DNA of 64,000 nucleotides, taken from positions 124,001 to 188,000 of the forward strand of contig NZ_JAHVIA010000003.1 of assembly GCF_019801965.1 (NCBI RefSeq), given 5' to 3'. Of the stretch, positions 45,322 to 53,345 are shown piece by piece (positions within the stretch are counted from its first letter, which is position 1; every line of letters starts with the position of its first letter). The position numbers and the translations under genes were made by a program. The notes under the pieces were generated by a model that saw nothing but the letters and a program-made list of their open reading frames with translations, was not told the origin of the DNA and searched no databases. Source of the DNA: Salipiger bermudensis (GTDB taxonomy: Bacteria > Pseudomonadota > Alphaproteobacteria > Rhodobacterales > Rhodobacteraceae).

Positions 45322-46119
45322 TTGAATTACGAAACTCTTGTTCAGGTCATGCGCCGCCTCGCCCTCGAAGCCGGCGACAAGATCATGGAGATCTACGAAA
45401 GCGACGATTTCGAGGTGAAGTCGAAATCCGATGCCAGCCCGGTGACCGAGGCCGACGAGGCCGCCGACGCGCTGATCTCCGCCGGCCTGCGCGAAGCCTT
45501 TCCCGACGTTGCGCTGGTCACCGAGGAGCAGGCCGACAGCCACACCCAGGACGTGATGACCTTCCTGATCGTCGATCCGCTCGACGGCACCAAGGAATTC
45601 GTCAAGCGCCGCGGTGATTTCACCGTCAACATCGCGCTGGTCGAAGACGGCGTGCCGACCCGCGGCGTGGTCTATGCCCCGGCCAAGGGCCGGATGTTCT
45701 ACACCACCGCGACCGGCGCTTCGGTCGAGGAGACCGGCCCGTTCGACAAGGAGACGATGGGCGAGACCACGCCGATGAAGGTGTCGGACGCCGACAACAG
45801 CGCGCTGATGGTGGTGGCCTCCAAGTCGCACCGCGATCAGGCCACCGACGACTATATCAACAAGTATCAGGTCAGCGATTCCAAGAGCGCCGGCTCGTCG
45901 CTGAAGTTCTGCCTGGTGGCCACCGGCGAGGCGGATCTCTACCCGCGCCTCGGCCGCACCATGGAATGGGACACCGCAGCCGGCCACGCCGTGCTCAACG
46001 GCGCCGGCGGCCGCGTGGTGCGCTTCGACGACCACACCCCGCTGGCCTATGGCAAGGCGGAATTCGCCAACCCCTTCTTCATCGCCTACGCCCCCGGCGT
46101 CGAGCTGAAGGAAGGCTGA
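45322..46119 (+). CDS. cysQ: 3'(2'),5'-bisphosphate nucleotidase CysQ
   Basis: A 265-residue inositol-monophosphatase-fold enzyme removing the 3'-phosphate of PAP, the by-product of PAPS-dependent sulfation. Metal-binding motifs are VTEEQADS (Glu-Glu), IVDPLDGTKEFVKR (DPLDGT) and MEWDTAAGHAVL (WDxAAGH). It begins with TTG at 45322 behind AAAGGAG. It heads an operon-like row whose last gene is a sulfotransferase, which explains its presence: PAP inhibits sulfotransferases unless removed. Confidence 0.94.
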   Translation: MNYETLVQVMRRLALEAGDKIMEIYESDDFEVKSKSDASPVTEADEAADALISAGLREAFPDVALVTEEQADSHTQDVMTFLIVDPLDGTKEFVKRRGDFTVNIALVEDGVPTRGVVYAPAKGRMFYTTATGASVEETGPFDKETMGETTPMKVSDADNSALMVVASKSHRDQATDDYINKYQVSDSKSAGSSLKFCLVATGEADLYPRLGRTMEWDTAAGHAVLNGAGGRVVRFDDHTPLAYGKAEFANPFFIAYAPGVELKEG

Positions 46120-46126
46120 CGCGTCG

Positions 46127-47368
46127 ATGGGCGCGCTCCCGGTCAGCGTGGTGATCGTGAGCCGGGGCCGCCCCGGCGCGCTGTCGCTCTGCCTGACCGG
46201 CGTCGCCCAGCTCGACTATCCGGCCTACGAGGTGATCGTGGTGGCCTGCCCCGAGGGCACCGCCACGGTCGCCGCCCGCGCGGACGCGGACAGGATCAAG
46301 CTCGTTGCCTTCGATGAGCCCAACATCTCGGCGGCGCGCAATCTCGGCATTGCCGAGGCCGCCGGCGAGGTGGTCGCCTTTCTCGACGATGACGCGGTGC
46401 CCGAGCCGACATGGCTCACGCATCTCTGCGCGCCCTTCGCCGATCCGCAGGTCGCGGCGGCGGGCGGCTACGTGCGCGGGCGCAACGGCATCGAATACCA
46501 GTGGCGGGCGCAGGGCGTCACCGCCCGCGCGCAGGAGCGCGACCTGCCCCTCGAGGGCACCGGGTCGCGCATCCTGCGGGGCCGCCCCGGCGTCGCGGTG
46601 AAGCTGCAGGGCACCAACATGGCCCACCGTCGCCGCCTGCTGGCAGAGATGGGTGGCTTCGATCCGGCCTTCCGCTTCTTCCTCGACGAGACCGATCTCG
46701 ACATGCGCCACGCCGCCCGTGGCCATGCGGTGGCGGTCGTTCCGCTGGCAGAGGTGCATCACGGCTACGCCGAGAGCCCGCGCCGCGCCGGCGACCGCAG
46801 CCCGCGCGACCTCACCGAGATCGGCGCCTCCTTCGCGGTGTTCCTCGCCAAGCATTGCCCCGAACCCGAGCGCCGCATGGCGTGGCTGGCGCTGCGCGAC
46901 GCGCAGAAGCGCCGCTTGCTCCGCTTCCTGCAGCGCGGGCCGCTCGGCCCGGACGACGTGATCCGCCTGATGCGCGGCCTCGACAGGGGATGGCGCGAGG
47001 GGCGCGCGCGCCCTTTCGGCGAGCTGCCGCCGCTGCCCGCGTCGCGCGCGCCGTTTCTCGCCTATCCCGGGCGCCCCGGCGCGCCCCGCCACGTGCTCTC
47101 CGGACGGGTCTGGAACCGCGCCGGGATGCGCCGCGAGGCGGCCCGGCGCGCCGCCGAGGGAGAGATCGTCAGCGCCTACCGCTTCTCGCACACGGCGCTG
47201 TTTCACCGGCTCAGGTTTCGCCCGGAAGGCTACTGGGAGCAGATCGGCGGGCTCTGGGGGCGCAGCGACCGATCGGGCGCGGCGCTGCAACTGCACGGTT
47301 TCGCGCAACGCCTGCGGCTTGAGACTGCCCGAGTCTCAGCCGTTCGGGATAACGATGAACGAATTTAA
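46127..47368 (+). CDS. GT2-family glycosyltransferase
   Basis: A 413-residue family 2 glycosyltransferase. The GT-A domain shows SVVIVSRGRPGALSLC at residues 6-21, NISAARNLGIAEAAGE, the DxD-type FLDDDAVPEPTW and the acceptor-site FFLDETDLDMR near residue 185. A C-terminal 170-residue region, rich in Arg and without membrane helices, is unassigned. It acts at the cytoplasmic face on lipid-linked sugar. It starts seven bases after cysQ, so the two are cotranscribed. An 11-base inverted repeat follows directly. Confidence 0.9.
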   Translation: MGALPVSVVIVSRGRPGALSLCLTGVAQLDYPAYEVIVVACPEGTATVAARADADRIKLVAFDEPNISAARNLGIAEAAGEVVAFLDDDAVPEPTWLTHLCAPFADPQVAAAGGYVRGRNGIEYQWRAQGVTARAQERDLPLEGTGSRILRGRPGVAVKLQGTNMAHRRRLLAEMGGFDPAFRFFLDETDLDMRHAARGHAVAVVPLAEVHHGYAESPRRAGDRSPRDLTEIGASFAVFLAKHCPEPERRMAWLALRDAQKRRLLRFLQRGPLGPDDVIRLMRGLDRGWREGRARPFGELPPLPASRAPFLAYPGRPGAPRHVLSGRVWNRAGMRREAARRAAEGEIVSAYRFSHTALFHRLRFRPEGYWEQIGGLWGRSDRSGAALQLHGFAQRLRLETARVSAVRDNDERI

Positions 47369-47369
47369 G

Positions 47370-47405
47370 GCGTCAAATCCACTCAATCTACGGGGGATTT
47401 GACGC
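47370..47405. repeat. 11-bp inverted repeat upstream of galU
   Basis: GCGTCAAATCC at 47370-47380 and its exact complement GGATTTGACGC at 47395-47405, with 14 bases between. It starts immediately after the GT2 stop and is about 100 bases before galU. There is no following T run on either strand, so an operator for a dimeric regulator fits better than a terminator. Confidence 0.55.
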
Positions 47406-47502
47406 GAATTTGCCCTGTTTGCGCGGTAGGGCTTACATGGTAGAGAATCAAGTGCACGCGTGCAGGCCAAAGCCGCGTTTCGATTTTTAGGAGCAGGACA
47501 TT

Positions 47503-48396
47503 ATGAGCAACAAGGTCACCAAGGCAATCTTCCCGGTGGCGGGTCTTGGAACGCGGTTTCTTCCGGCGACGAAGTCGGTTCCGAAAGAGATCATGACCCT
47601 CGTCGATCGTCCGCTTGTGCAATACGCCATCGACGAAGCGCGGGCCGCGGGCATCAAGGAATTCATTTTTGTCACCTCGCGCGGCAAGAGCGCGCTGGAG
47701 GATTATTTCGACCACGCCCCCCAGCTCGAGCAGGAGCTCGAGACCAAGGGCAAGGACAAGCTTCTCGACGTTCTCAAGCAGACCTACATGGATTCCGGCG
47801 AGATCGCCTATATCCGCCAGCACAAGGCGCTGGGCCTCGGCCACGCGGTGTGGTGCGCGCGGCGCCTGATCGGCGACGAGCCCTTCGCGGTGATGCTGCC
47901 CGATGACGTCATCGCCGCCGACAAGCCCTGCCTGCAGCAGATGGTCGAATCCTACGAGGAGACCGGCGGCAACATGGTCGCCGCGATGGAAGTGCCGGCC
48001 GACAAGGCCTCGGCCTACGGCATCCTCGACGTGCAGGAAGACATGGGCTCGCTGGTCTCGGTCAAGGGCATGGTGGAGAAGCCGAAGGCCGGTGAAGCGC
48101 CCTCGAACCTCGCGGTGATCGGCCGCTACATCCTTTCGCCGAAGATCCTCGAGAACCTCGACGCCAAGACCGCCGGCGCCGGCGGCGAGATCCAGCTCAC
48201 CGATGCCATCGCCAAGGAGATCGGCAGCGAGGCCGGCGTCTACGGCTACCGCTTCAACGGCCAGCGCTACGATTGCGGCTCGAAGGCCGGGTTCCTGCAG
48301 GCCACCGTCGCCTTCGGCCTGTCGCGCGACGATCTGCGCGACGATCTCGAAGCCTATCTCCACGAGGTCGTTTCGGCCCGCAAGGCAGCGCAGTAA
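47503..48396 (+). CDS. galU: UTP-glucose-1-phosphate uridylyltransferase
   Basis: A 297-residue nucleotidyltransferase making UDP-glucose. VAGLGTRFLPATKSVPKEI at residues 12-30 is the nucleotide-binding signature; GLGHAVWCAR, VMLPDDVI, VEKPKAGEAPSNLAVIGRY and GGEIQLTDAIAKE complete the active site. AGGAGCAGGAC precedes the ATG. It lies in the polysaccharide row directly before galE and supplies UDP-glucose for it and for the glycosyltransferases. Confidence 0.97.
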   Translation: MSNKVTKAIFPVAGLGTRFLPATKSVPKEIMTLVDRPLVQYAIDEARAAGIKEFIFVTSRGKSALEDYFDHAPQLEQELETKGKDKLLDVLKQTYMDSGEIAYIRQHKALGLGHAVWCARRLIGDEPFAVMLPDDVIAADKPCLQQMVESYEETGGNMVAAMEVPADKASAYGILDVQEDMGSLVSVKGMVEKPKAGEAPSNLAVIGRYILSPKILENLDAKTAGAGGEIQLTDAIAKEIGSEAGVYGYRFNGQRYDCGSKAGFLQATVAFGLSRDDLRDDLEAYLHEVVSARKAAQ

Positions 48397-48414
48397 GCGG
48401 GTACAGACTGACAG

Positions 48415-49398
48415 ATGACCAACGTATTGGTGACCGGCGGTGCGGGCTATATCGGCTCGCACGCCTGCAAGGCGCTGAAAGCCGCCGGCTTCACGCCGGT
48501 GACGTATGACAACCTCGTCACGGGCTGGAAGGACGCCGTCAAGTTCGGCCCCTTCGAGCAGGGCGATCTCTCCGACAGGGCCCGCCTCGCCGCGGTGTTC
48601 GCAAAATATGAGCCGGTGGCGGTGATGCATTTCGCCGCCCTCAGCCAGGTCGGCGAGGCGATGTCCGAGCCCGGGCGCTACTGGCGCAACAATGTCGAGG
48701 GCTCGCTGACGCTGATCGAGGCCGCGACGGCGGCAGGCTGCCTGAACTTCGTGTTCTCCTCGACCTGCGCCACCTATGGCGAGCATGACAACGTGGTGCT
48801 CGACGAGAGCACCCCGCAGGAGCCGCTCAACGCCTATGGCGCCTCGAAGCGCGCGGTCGAAAACATCCTGCGCGACTTCGGTGCCGCCTACGGGCTCAAG
48901 CACGTGATCTTCCGCTACTTCAACGTGGCGGGGGCAGATCCCGACGGTGAGGTCGGCGAGCATCACCGCCCCGAGACCCACCTGATCCCGGTGATGCTCG
49001 AGGCGATCGATGGCAAGCGCCCGGCGCTGACCATCCACGGCACCGATTACGACACACCCGACGGCACCTGCATCCGCGACTACGTGCATGTCATGGACCT
49101 CGTCGATGCGCATGTGCTGGGCCTCAAGTGGCTGCAGGACGGCAAGGAAAGCCGGGTGTTCAACCTCGGCACCGGCAAGGGCTTCTCGGTGCGCGAGGTG
49201 ATCGACGCCTCGGGCGCGGTGACCAACCGCGAGGTGCCCTATTCCGAGGGCCCGCGCCGCGCCGGCGACGCCACCAAGCTGGTCTCGGGTTCGACCCGCG
49301 CCGCCGCCGAGCTCGGCTGGACGCCGGAGCGCTCGACCATGCCGCAGATGATCGCCGACGCCTGGCGCTGGCACCAGAATGGTCACTACGAGGGCTGA
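48415..49398 (+). CDS. galE: UDP-glucose 4-epimerase
   Basis: A 327-residue SDR-fold epimerase converting UDP-glucose to UDP-galactose. The NAD motif GGAGYIGSHA occupies residues 7-16; the catalytic pair sits in SSTCATYG (Ser) and NAYGASKRAVE (Tyr, Lys). RYFNVAGADPDGEVGE and CIRDYVHVMDL are family blocks. It starts 18 bases after galU and overlaps the next gene by 20 bases, so it belongs to the same transcript. It implies galactose or a derivative in the exported glycan. Confidence 0.96.
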   Translation: MTNVLVTGGAGYIGSHACKALKAAGFTPVTYDNLVTGWKDAVKFGPFEQGDLSDRARLAAVFAKYEPVAVMHFAALSQVGEAMSEPGRYWRNNVEGSLTLIEAATAAGCLNFVFSSTCATYGEHDNVVLDESTPQEPLNAYGASKRAVENILRDFGAAYGLKHVIFRYFNVAGADPDGEVGEHHRPETHLIPVMLEAIDGKRPALTIHGTDYDTPDGTCIRDYVHVMDLVDAHVLGLKWLQDGKESRVFNLGTGKGFSVREVIDASGAVTNREVPYSEGPRRAGDATKLVSGSTRAAAELGWTPERSTMPQMIADAWRWHQNGHYEG

Positions 49399-50581
49399 TC
49401 CACCGGCTCGCTTACTGGATCTGACGCGCCTCGTCTCGCGCGCCGGACGGCCCTTCACGGGGATCGACCGGGTCGAATACGCCTATCTCCGGGAGCTCTC
49501 CCGCACCGGCCCGCTCTTCGGGCTGGTGCGCTCTTCGCTGGGCTACCTGCTGCTCGACCAGCGCGGCTGCGCCGAGCTGAAGCGCCGCATCGACGCCGCC
49601 GACTGGCCCGAACCCGATCTGCTGGCGAGGCTGCGCCGGCTCGATCCCGGGCGCGCGGGGGCCGAACGCGCGCTGCGCTCCGTCGCGCTGGCCCGCTGCC
49701 TGCCCTCCGGGCTGGGCCGGGTGCTGCACAGGCACCTGCCCGCCGGAACGCATTACCTCAACACCGGCCACACCAATGTCACCGAGCGCAGCATCGCCGC
49801 GCTCCGCGCGCTGCCGGAGAGCCGCATCGCCGTCCTGCTGCACGACACGCTGCCGCTCGATTTTCCCGAGCATCAGGCCCCGGGGATTCCCGAACGCTTC
49901 TCGGGCATGCTGACGCGTATCGGGCGCCACGCGGATCTTGTGATCTGCAACTCGCAGCAGACCGAGCACGACCTGCGCCGCCACCTGCCCGACAGCCCCG
50001 CCGCGAGCGTCGTCGCGCATCTCGGCATCGATCTCCCGGAGCCGACGCAGCCCCCGCAGGGCCCGTGGCAGGGGCGGCCCTATTTCGTCGCGCTCGGCAC
50101 AATCGAGCCACGCAAGAACCACGCCCTGCTGCTCGACATCTGGGAACGGGATCCGCCCGACGCAGAGCTGCTGATCTGCGGCAGCCGCGGCTGGAACAAC
50201 GCCGAGGTCTTCGCCCGGCTCGACGCAGGCATCCCCCGCGTGCACGAGCTGCCCGGGCTCTCGGACGGGCAGGTCGCGGCGCTGCTGAAGGGCAGCGCCG
50301 GGCTGCTCTTCCCCAGCCTCGCCGAAGGCTACGGCCTGCCCCCGATCGAAGCCGCCGCGCTCGGGGTGCCGGTGCTCGCGAGCAACCTTTCGGTGCTGCG
50401 CGAAGTGCTTGGGGATATTCCCGTTTACGCTCCGGTAACGGAGCGGTATCTTTGGACCCAGTCGATAAAAACGATGGCCGAGGATCGGCGGGCAGGACGG
50501 GGCGAGGCACCAGGCGCTGCGGAGGCATTTGCCCCGCCGGGCTGGGAGGCGCACTTCAAGACCGTGTTAACCCTGATCTGA
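49379..50581 (+). CDS. GT4-family (GT-B fold) glycosyltransferase
   Basis: A 400-residue glycosyltransferase of the GT4/group 1 type. The donor-binding C-terminal domain contains FVALGTIEPRKNHALLLD, ELLICGSRGWNN, SLAEGYGLPPIEAAALGVPVLAS (with the EX7E pattern) and a final helix. The N-terminal half includes ITGIDRVEYAYLREL-like sequence (TGIDRVEYAYLREL) typical of rhamnosyl- or mannosyltransferase relatives. The ATG at 49379 lies inside the galE 3' end. Sugar specificity cannot be told. Confidence 0.88.
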   Translation: MVTTRADPPARLLDLTRLVSRAGRPFTGIDRVEYAYLRELSRTGPLFGLVRSSLGYLLLDQRGCAELKRRIDAADWPEPDLLARLRRLDPGRAGAERALRSVALARCLPSGLGRVLHRHLPAGTHYLNTGHTNVTERSIAALRALPESRIAVLLHDTLPLDFPEHQAPGIPERFSGMLTRIGRHADLVICNSQQTEHDLRRHLPDSPAASVVAHLGIDLPEPTQPPQGPWQGRPYFVALGTIEPRKNHALLLDIWERDPPDAELLICGSRGWNNAEVFARLDAGIPRVHELPGLSDGQVAALLKGSAGLLFPSLAEGYGLPPIEAAALGVPVLASNLSVLREVLGDIPVYAPVTERYLWTQSIKTMAEDRRAGRGEAPGAAEAFAPPGWEAHFKTVLTLI

Positions 50582-50630
50582 TAGCCGCAGGGGAACGGGG
50601 CCGGACCTTCCGGCCGCACGAGGGCGCACA

Positions 50631-51641
50631 GTGGGTGCATGGCAGTCATACCGGCTGAGGCTTCAGCGCAAGCGCTGGCGCATTCGTGCGCTGCGCAAGA
50701 GCCGCGAGCTCATGCCCGTCACCAACCGGACCGACAAACTCCGCTCGAGCGATCTCCTGGTGTTCTGCACGCAGCGCAACGAAGGCGTCCGCCTGCCCTA
50801 TTTCCTGAAGTATTACCGGGACATGGGGGTGAACCACTTCTTCTTCGTCGACAATGACAGCAGCGATGGTTCGCTCGACTACCTGTCGCGGCAGGAAGAT
50901 GTCTCGGTCTGGAGCAGCCGGGGCAGCTACAAGCGCTCGCGCTTCGGCATGGACTGGATCAATTTCCTGCTGCGCAAATATGGCCACGGCCACTGGGCGC
51001 TGACCGTCGATCCCGACGAATTCTTCCTCTACCCGTTCTGCGACACCCGGCCTCTGCGCGCCCTGACCGACTGGCTCGATGCCTCCTCGATCAAGAGCTT
51101 CTCGGCCATGCTGCTCGACATGTATCCCAAGGGCCGGATCGACGCGCAGCCCTACGAGCGCGGGCAGAACCCGCTCGAGATCGCGTCGTGGTTCGATGCC
51201 GGCAATTACACGATCAGCCGCAACAAGCGTTTCGGCAACCTGTGGATCCAGGGCGGGCCGCGGGCGCGGGTGTTCTTTCCCGACCGCCCCGATCGGGCCC
51301 CCGCGCTCAACAAGATCCCGCTGGTCAAATGGGACAGGCGCTACACCTATGTCAGCTCGACCCACATGCTGCTGCCGCGCGGGCTCAACGCGGTCTATGA
51401 CGAGTGGGGCGGCGAGAAGGCCAGCGGCCTGCTGCTGCACACCAAGTTCCTCGACACCTTCGGTGCCAAGGCCGAGGAAGAGCTGAACCGGCGTGAGCAT
51501 TACGCCGGCTCGACCGAGTATCTCGCCTATGCCGCCGGCATCCGCGAGAATCCCGAGCTCTGGTGCAAGTGGTCGGAAAAATACATCAACTGGCGCCAGC
51601 TCGAGATCCTCGGCCTGATGTCGAAAGGGAACTGGGCATGA
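50631..51641 (+). CDS. GT2/GT92-like glycosyltransferase
   Basis: A 336-residue glycosyltransferase-like protein. DLLVFCTQRNEGVRLPYFLK and MGVNHFFFVDNDSSDG at about residues 40-80 and TVDPDEFFLYPF (DxD-like) at about 126-137 fit the Glyco_tranf_2_4/GT92 group, which often modifies surface glycans. A GTG at 50631 is preceded by GAGGG. Its stop overlaps the next gene as ATGA. It has no membrane helix. Confidence 0.85.
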   Translation: MGAWQSYRLRLQRKRWRIRALRKSRELMPVTNRTDKLRSSDLLVFCTQRNEGVRLPYFLKYYRDMGVNHFFFVDNDSSDGSLDYLSRQEDVSVWSSRGSYKRSRFGMDWINFLLRKYGHGHWALTVDPDEFFLYPFCDTRPLRALTDWLDASSIKSFSAMLLDMYPKGRIDAQPYERGQNPLEIASWFDAGNYTISRNKRFGNLWIQGGPRARVFFPDRPDRAPALNKIPLVKWDRRYTYVSSTHMLLPRGLNAVYDEWGGEKASGLLLHTKFLDTFGAKAEEELNRREHYAGSTEYLAYAAGIRENPELWCKWSEKYINWRQLEILGLMSKGNWA

Positions 51642-53338
51642 GCGTCGGCATCGTGATGCTGGTGCACACCGCGCTCGGCCGCGCCGAGCAGGTTGCCCGC
51701 CACTGGACCAAAGCCGGCTGCCCGGTAGTGATCCATGTCGACAGCATGGTGCCCAGGAAGGTCTATGACGGCTTCGTGCGCAGCCTTTCCGACGAGCCCG
51801 ACATTCACTTCTCGCGGCGCCACCGCTGCGAATGGGGCACCTGGGGGCTGGTCGCGGCCAGCCAGGACGCCTCCGAGCTGCTGCTCGACGCCTATCCGGG
51901 CGTCCGCCATGTCTACCTGACCTCCGGCTCCTGCCTGCCGCTGCGCCCGGTCGAGGAGCTGATCGCCTATCTCGAGGAGCGTCCGCGCACCGATTTCATC
52001 GAGAGCGCCACGACAGCGGATGTCCCCTGGACGGTGGGCGGGCTCGACCACGAGCGCTTCACCCTGCTGTTCCCGTTCTCCTGGCGCAAGAGCCGCTACC
52101 TGTTCGACCGCTTCGTCGAGCTGCAGCGCCGCTTCGGGATGCGCCGCCGCATTCCCAAGGGGGTCGTCCCGCACATGGGCAGCCAGTGGTGGTGCCTCAC
52201 CCGACAGACCCTGACAGCGATCCTGCAGAATCCCGAGCGGCGCAAGTTCGACCGCTACTTCAAGCGCGTCTGGATCCCCGACGAGAGCTATTTCCAGACC
52301 CTCGCGCGGCTCTACTCGACACGCATCGAGAGCCGCTCGCTGACGCTGTCCAAGTTCGATTTCCAGGGCAAGCCGCACATCTTCTACGATGATCACCTGC
52401 AGCTGCTGCGCCGCTCCGACTGCTTCGTCGCGCGCAAGATCTGGCCGCACGCCGAGCGGCTCTACGATGCCTTCCTCAACCACCCGGAATCGCAGCAGAA
52501 CCGGCAGGAGCCCAACCCCGGCAAGATCGACCGCATCTTCGCCAAGGCGGTCGACCGCCGGACCCGGGGCCGCACCGGGCTCTACATGCAGTCGCGCTTC
52601 CCCAATCACGGCTGGGAAAACGGCCTCACCGCCAGCAAGTACTCGGTCTTCCAGGGCTTCTCGGAGCTGTTCAAGGAGTTCGAGGGTTGGCTCGGCCGCG
52701 CGACGGGCGCGCAGGTGCACGGCCATCTCTTCGGCCCTGAGCGGGCCGAGTTCGCCGGCGGGCAGACCGTCCTGAACGGCGCCCTCTCCGACAGCGCCGC
52801 GATCCGCGATGCCAACCCCAAGGCTTTCCTCACCAACCTGCTCTGGAACACCCGCGGCGAGCGCCAGTGCTTCCAGTACGGACCCCACGACACGCCCGAA
52901 ATCATCTGGGATATCGCGCGCGATCCCAATGCCCAGGTCAGCGTGATCTCGGGCGCCTGGGCGGTGCCGCTGTTCAAGTCCAACGCCAATTTCGCCGACC
53001 TGCGCGCCGAGGCCGCGCTGCTGCAGAAGGTCGAGCACAGGATGCTCGATCAGCTGCGCGCGCCCGAAGCCAAGGCGCGGATCCGGATCTGGACCATGGC
53101 GGAGTTCATCGAGGCGCCGATGGAGCCCTTGCAGATCGTCATCGACGAGATCGGCCAGAAGGCGCATCGCCGCCTCGCAGAGGCCCCGGTGATGGAGGAT
53201 CTGACCGGGTTCGGGCAGTTCCTGCAGAACCTAAAGAACCAGGGCATGCATCCCTACCTGATGGGCGACTTCCCGGTCGAGCACGCCGCCCACCAGCCCC
53301 GCCGCAGTGCGCGCAAACCGTATCTCGTGAAGAAATAG
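51638..53338 (+). CDS. core-2/I-branching-type glycosyltransferase with DUF5928
   Basis: A 566-residue protein. The N-terminal 270 residues are a GT14-like (core-2/I-branching beta-1,6-N-acetylglucosaminyltransferase) domain: IVMLVHTALGRAEQV, VIHVDSMVP, WGTWGLVAASQDA, YLTSGSCLPLRP, MGSQWWCLTR and WIPDESYFQTL. The C-terminal 290 residues correspond to DUF5928, seen fused to such transferases in roseobacters, with no catalytic motif I can name. It is coupled to the previous gene by ATGA and lies seven bases before the sulfotransferase. Confidence 0.88.
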   Translation: MSVGIVMLVHTALGRAEQVARHWTKAGCPVVIHVDSMVPRKVYDGFVRSLSDEPDIHFSRRHRCEWGTWGLVAASQDASELLLDAYPGVRHVYLTSGSCLPLRPVEELIAYLEERPRTDFIESATTADVPWTVGGLDHERFTLLFPFSWRKSRYLFDRFVELQRRFGMRRRIPKGVVPHMGSQWWCLTRQTLTAILQNPERRKFDRYFKRVWIPDESYFQTLARLYSTRIESRSLTLSKFDFQGKPHIFYDDHLQLLRRSDCFVARKIWPHAERLYDAFLNHPESQQNRQEPNPGKIDRIFAKAVDRRTRGRTGLYMQSRFPNHGWENGLTASKYSVFQGFSELFKEFEGWLGRATGAQVHGHLFGPERAEFAGGQTVLNGALSDSAAIRDANPKAFLTNLLWNTRGERQCFQYGPHDTPEIIWDIARDPNAQVSVISGAWAVPLFKSNANFADLRAEAALLQKVEHRMLDQLRAPEAKARIRIWTMAEFIEAPMEPLQIVIDEIGQKAHRRLAEAPVMEDLTGFGQFLQNLKNQGMHPYLMGDFPVEHAAHQPRRSARKPYLVKK

Positions 53339-53345
53339 GCCCGCC

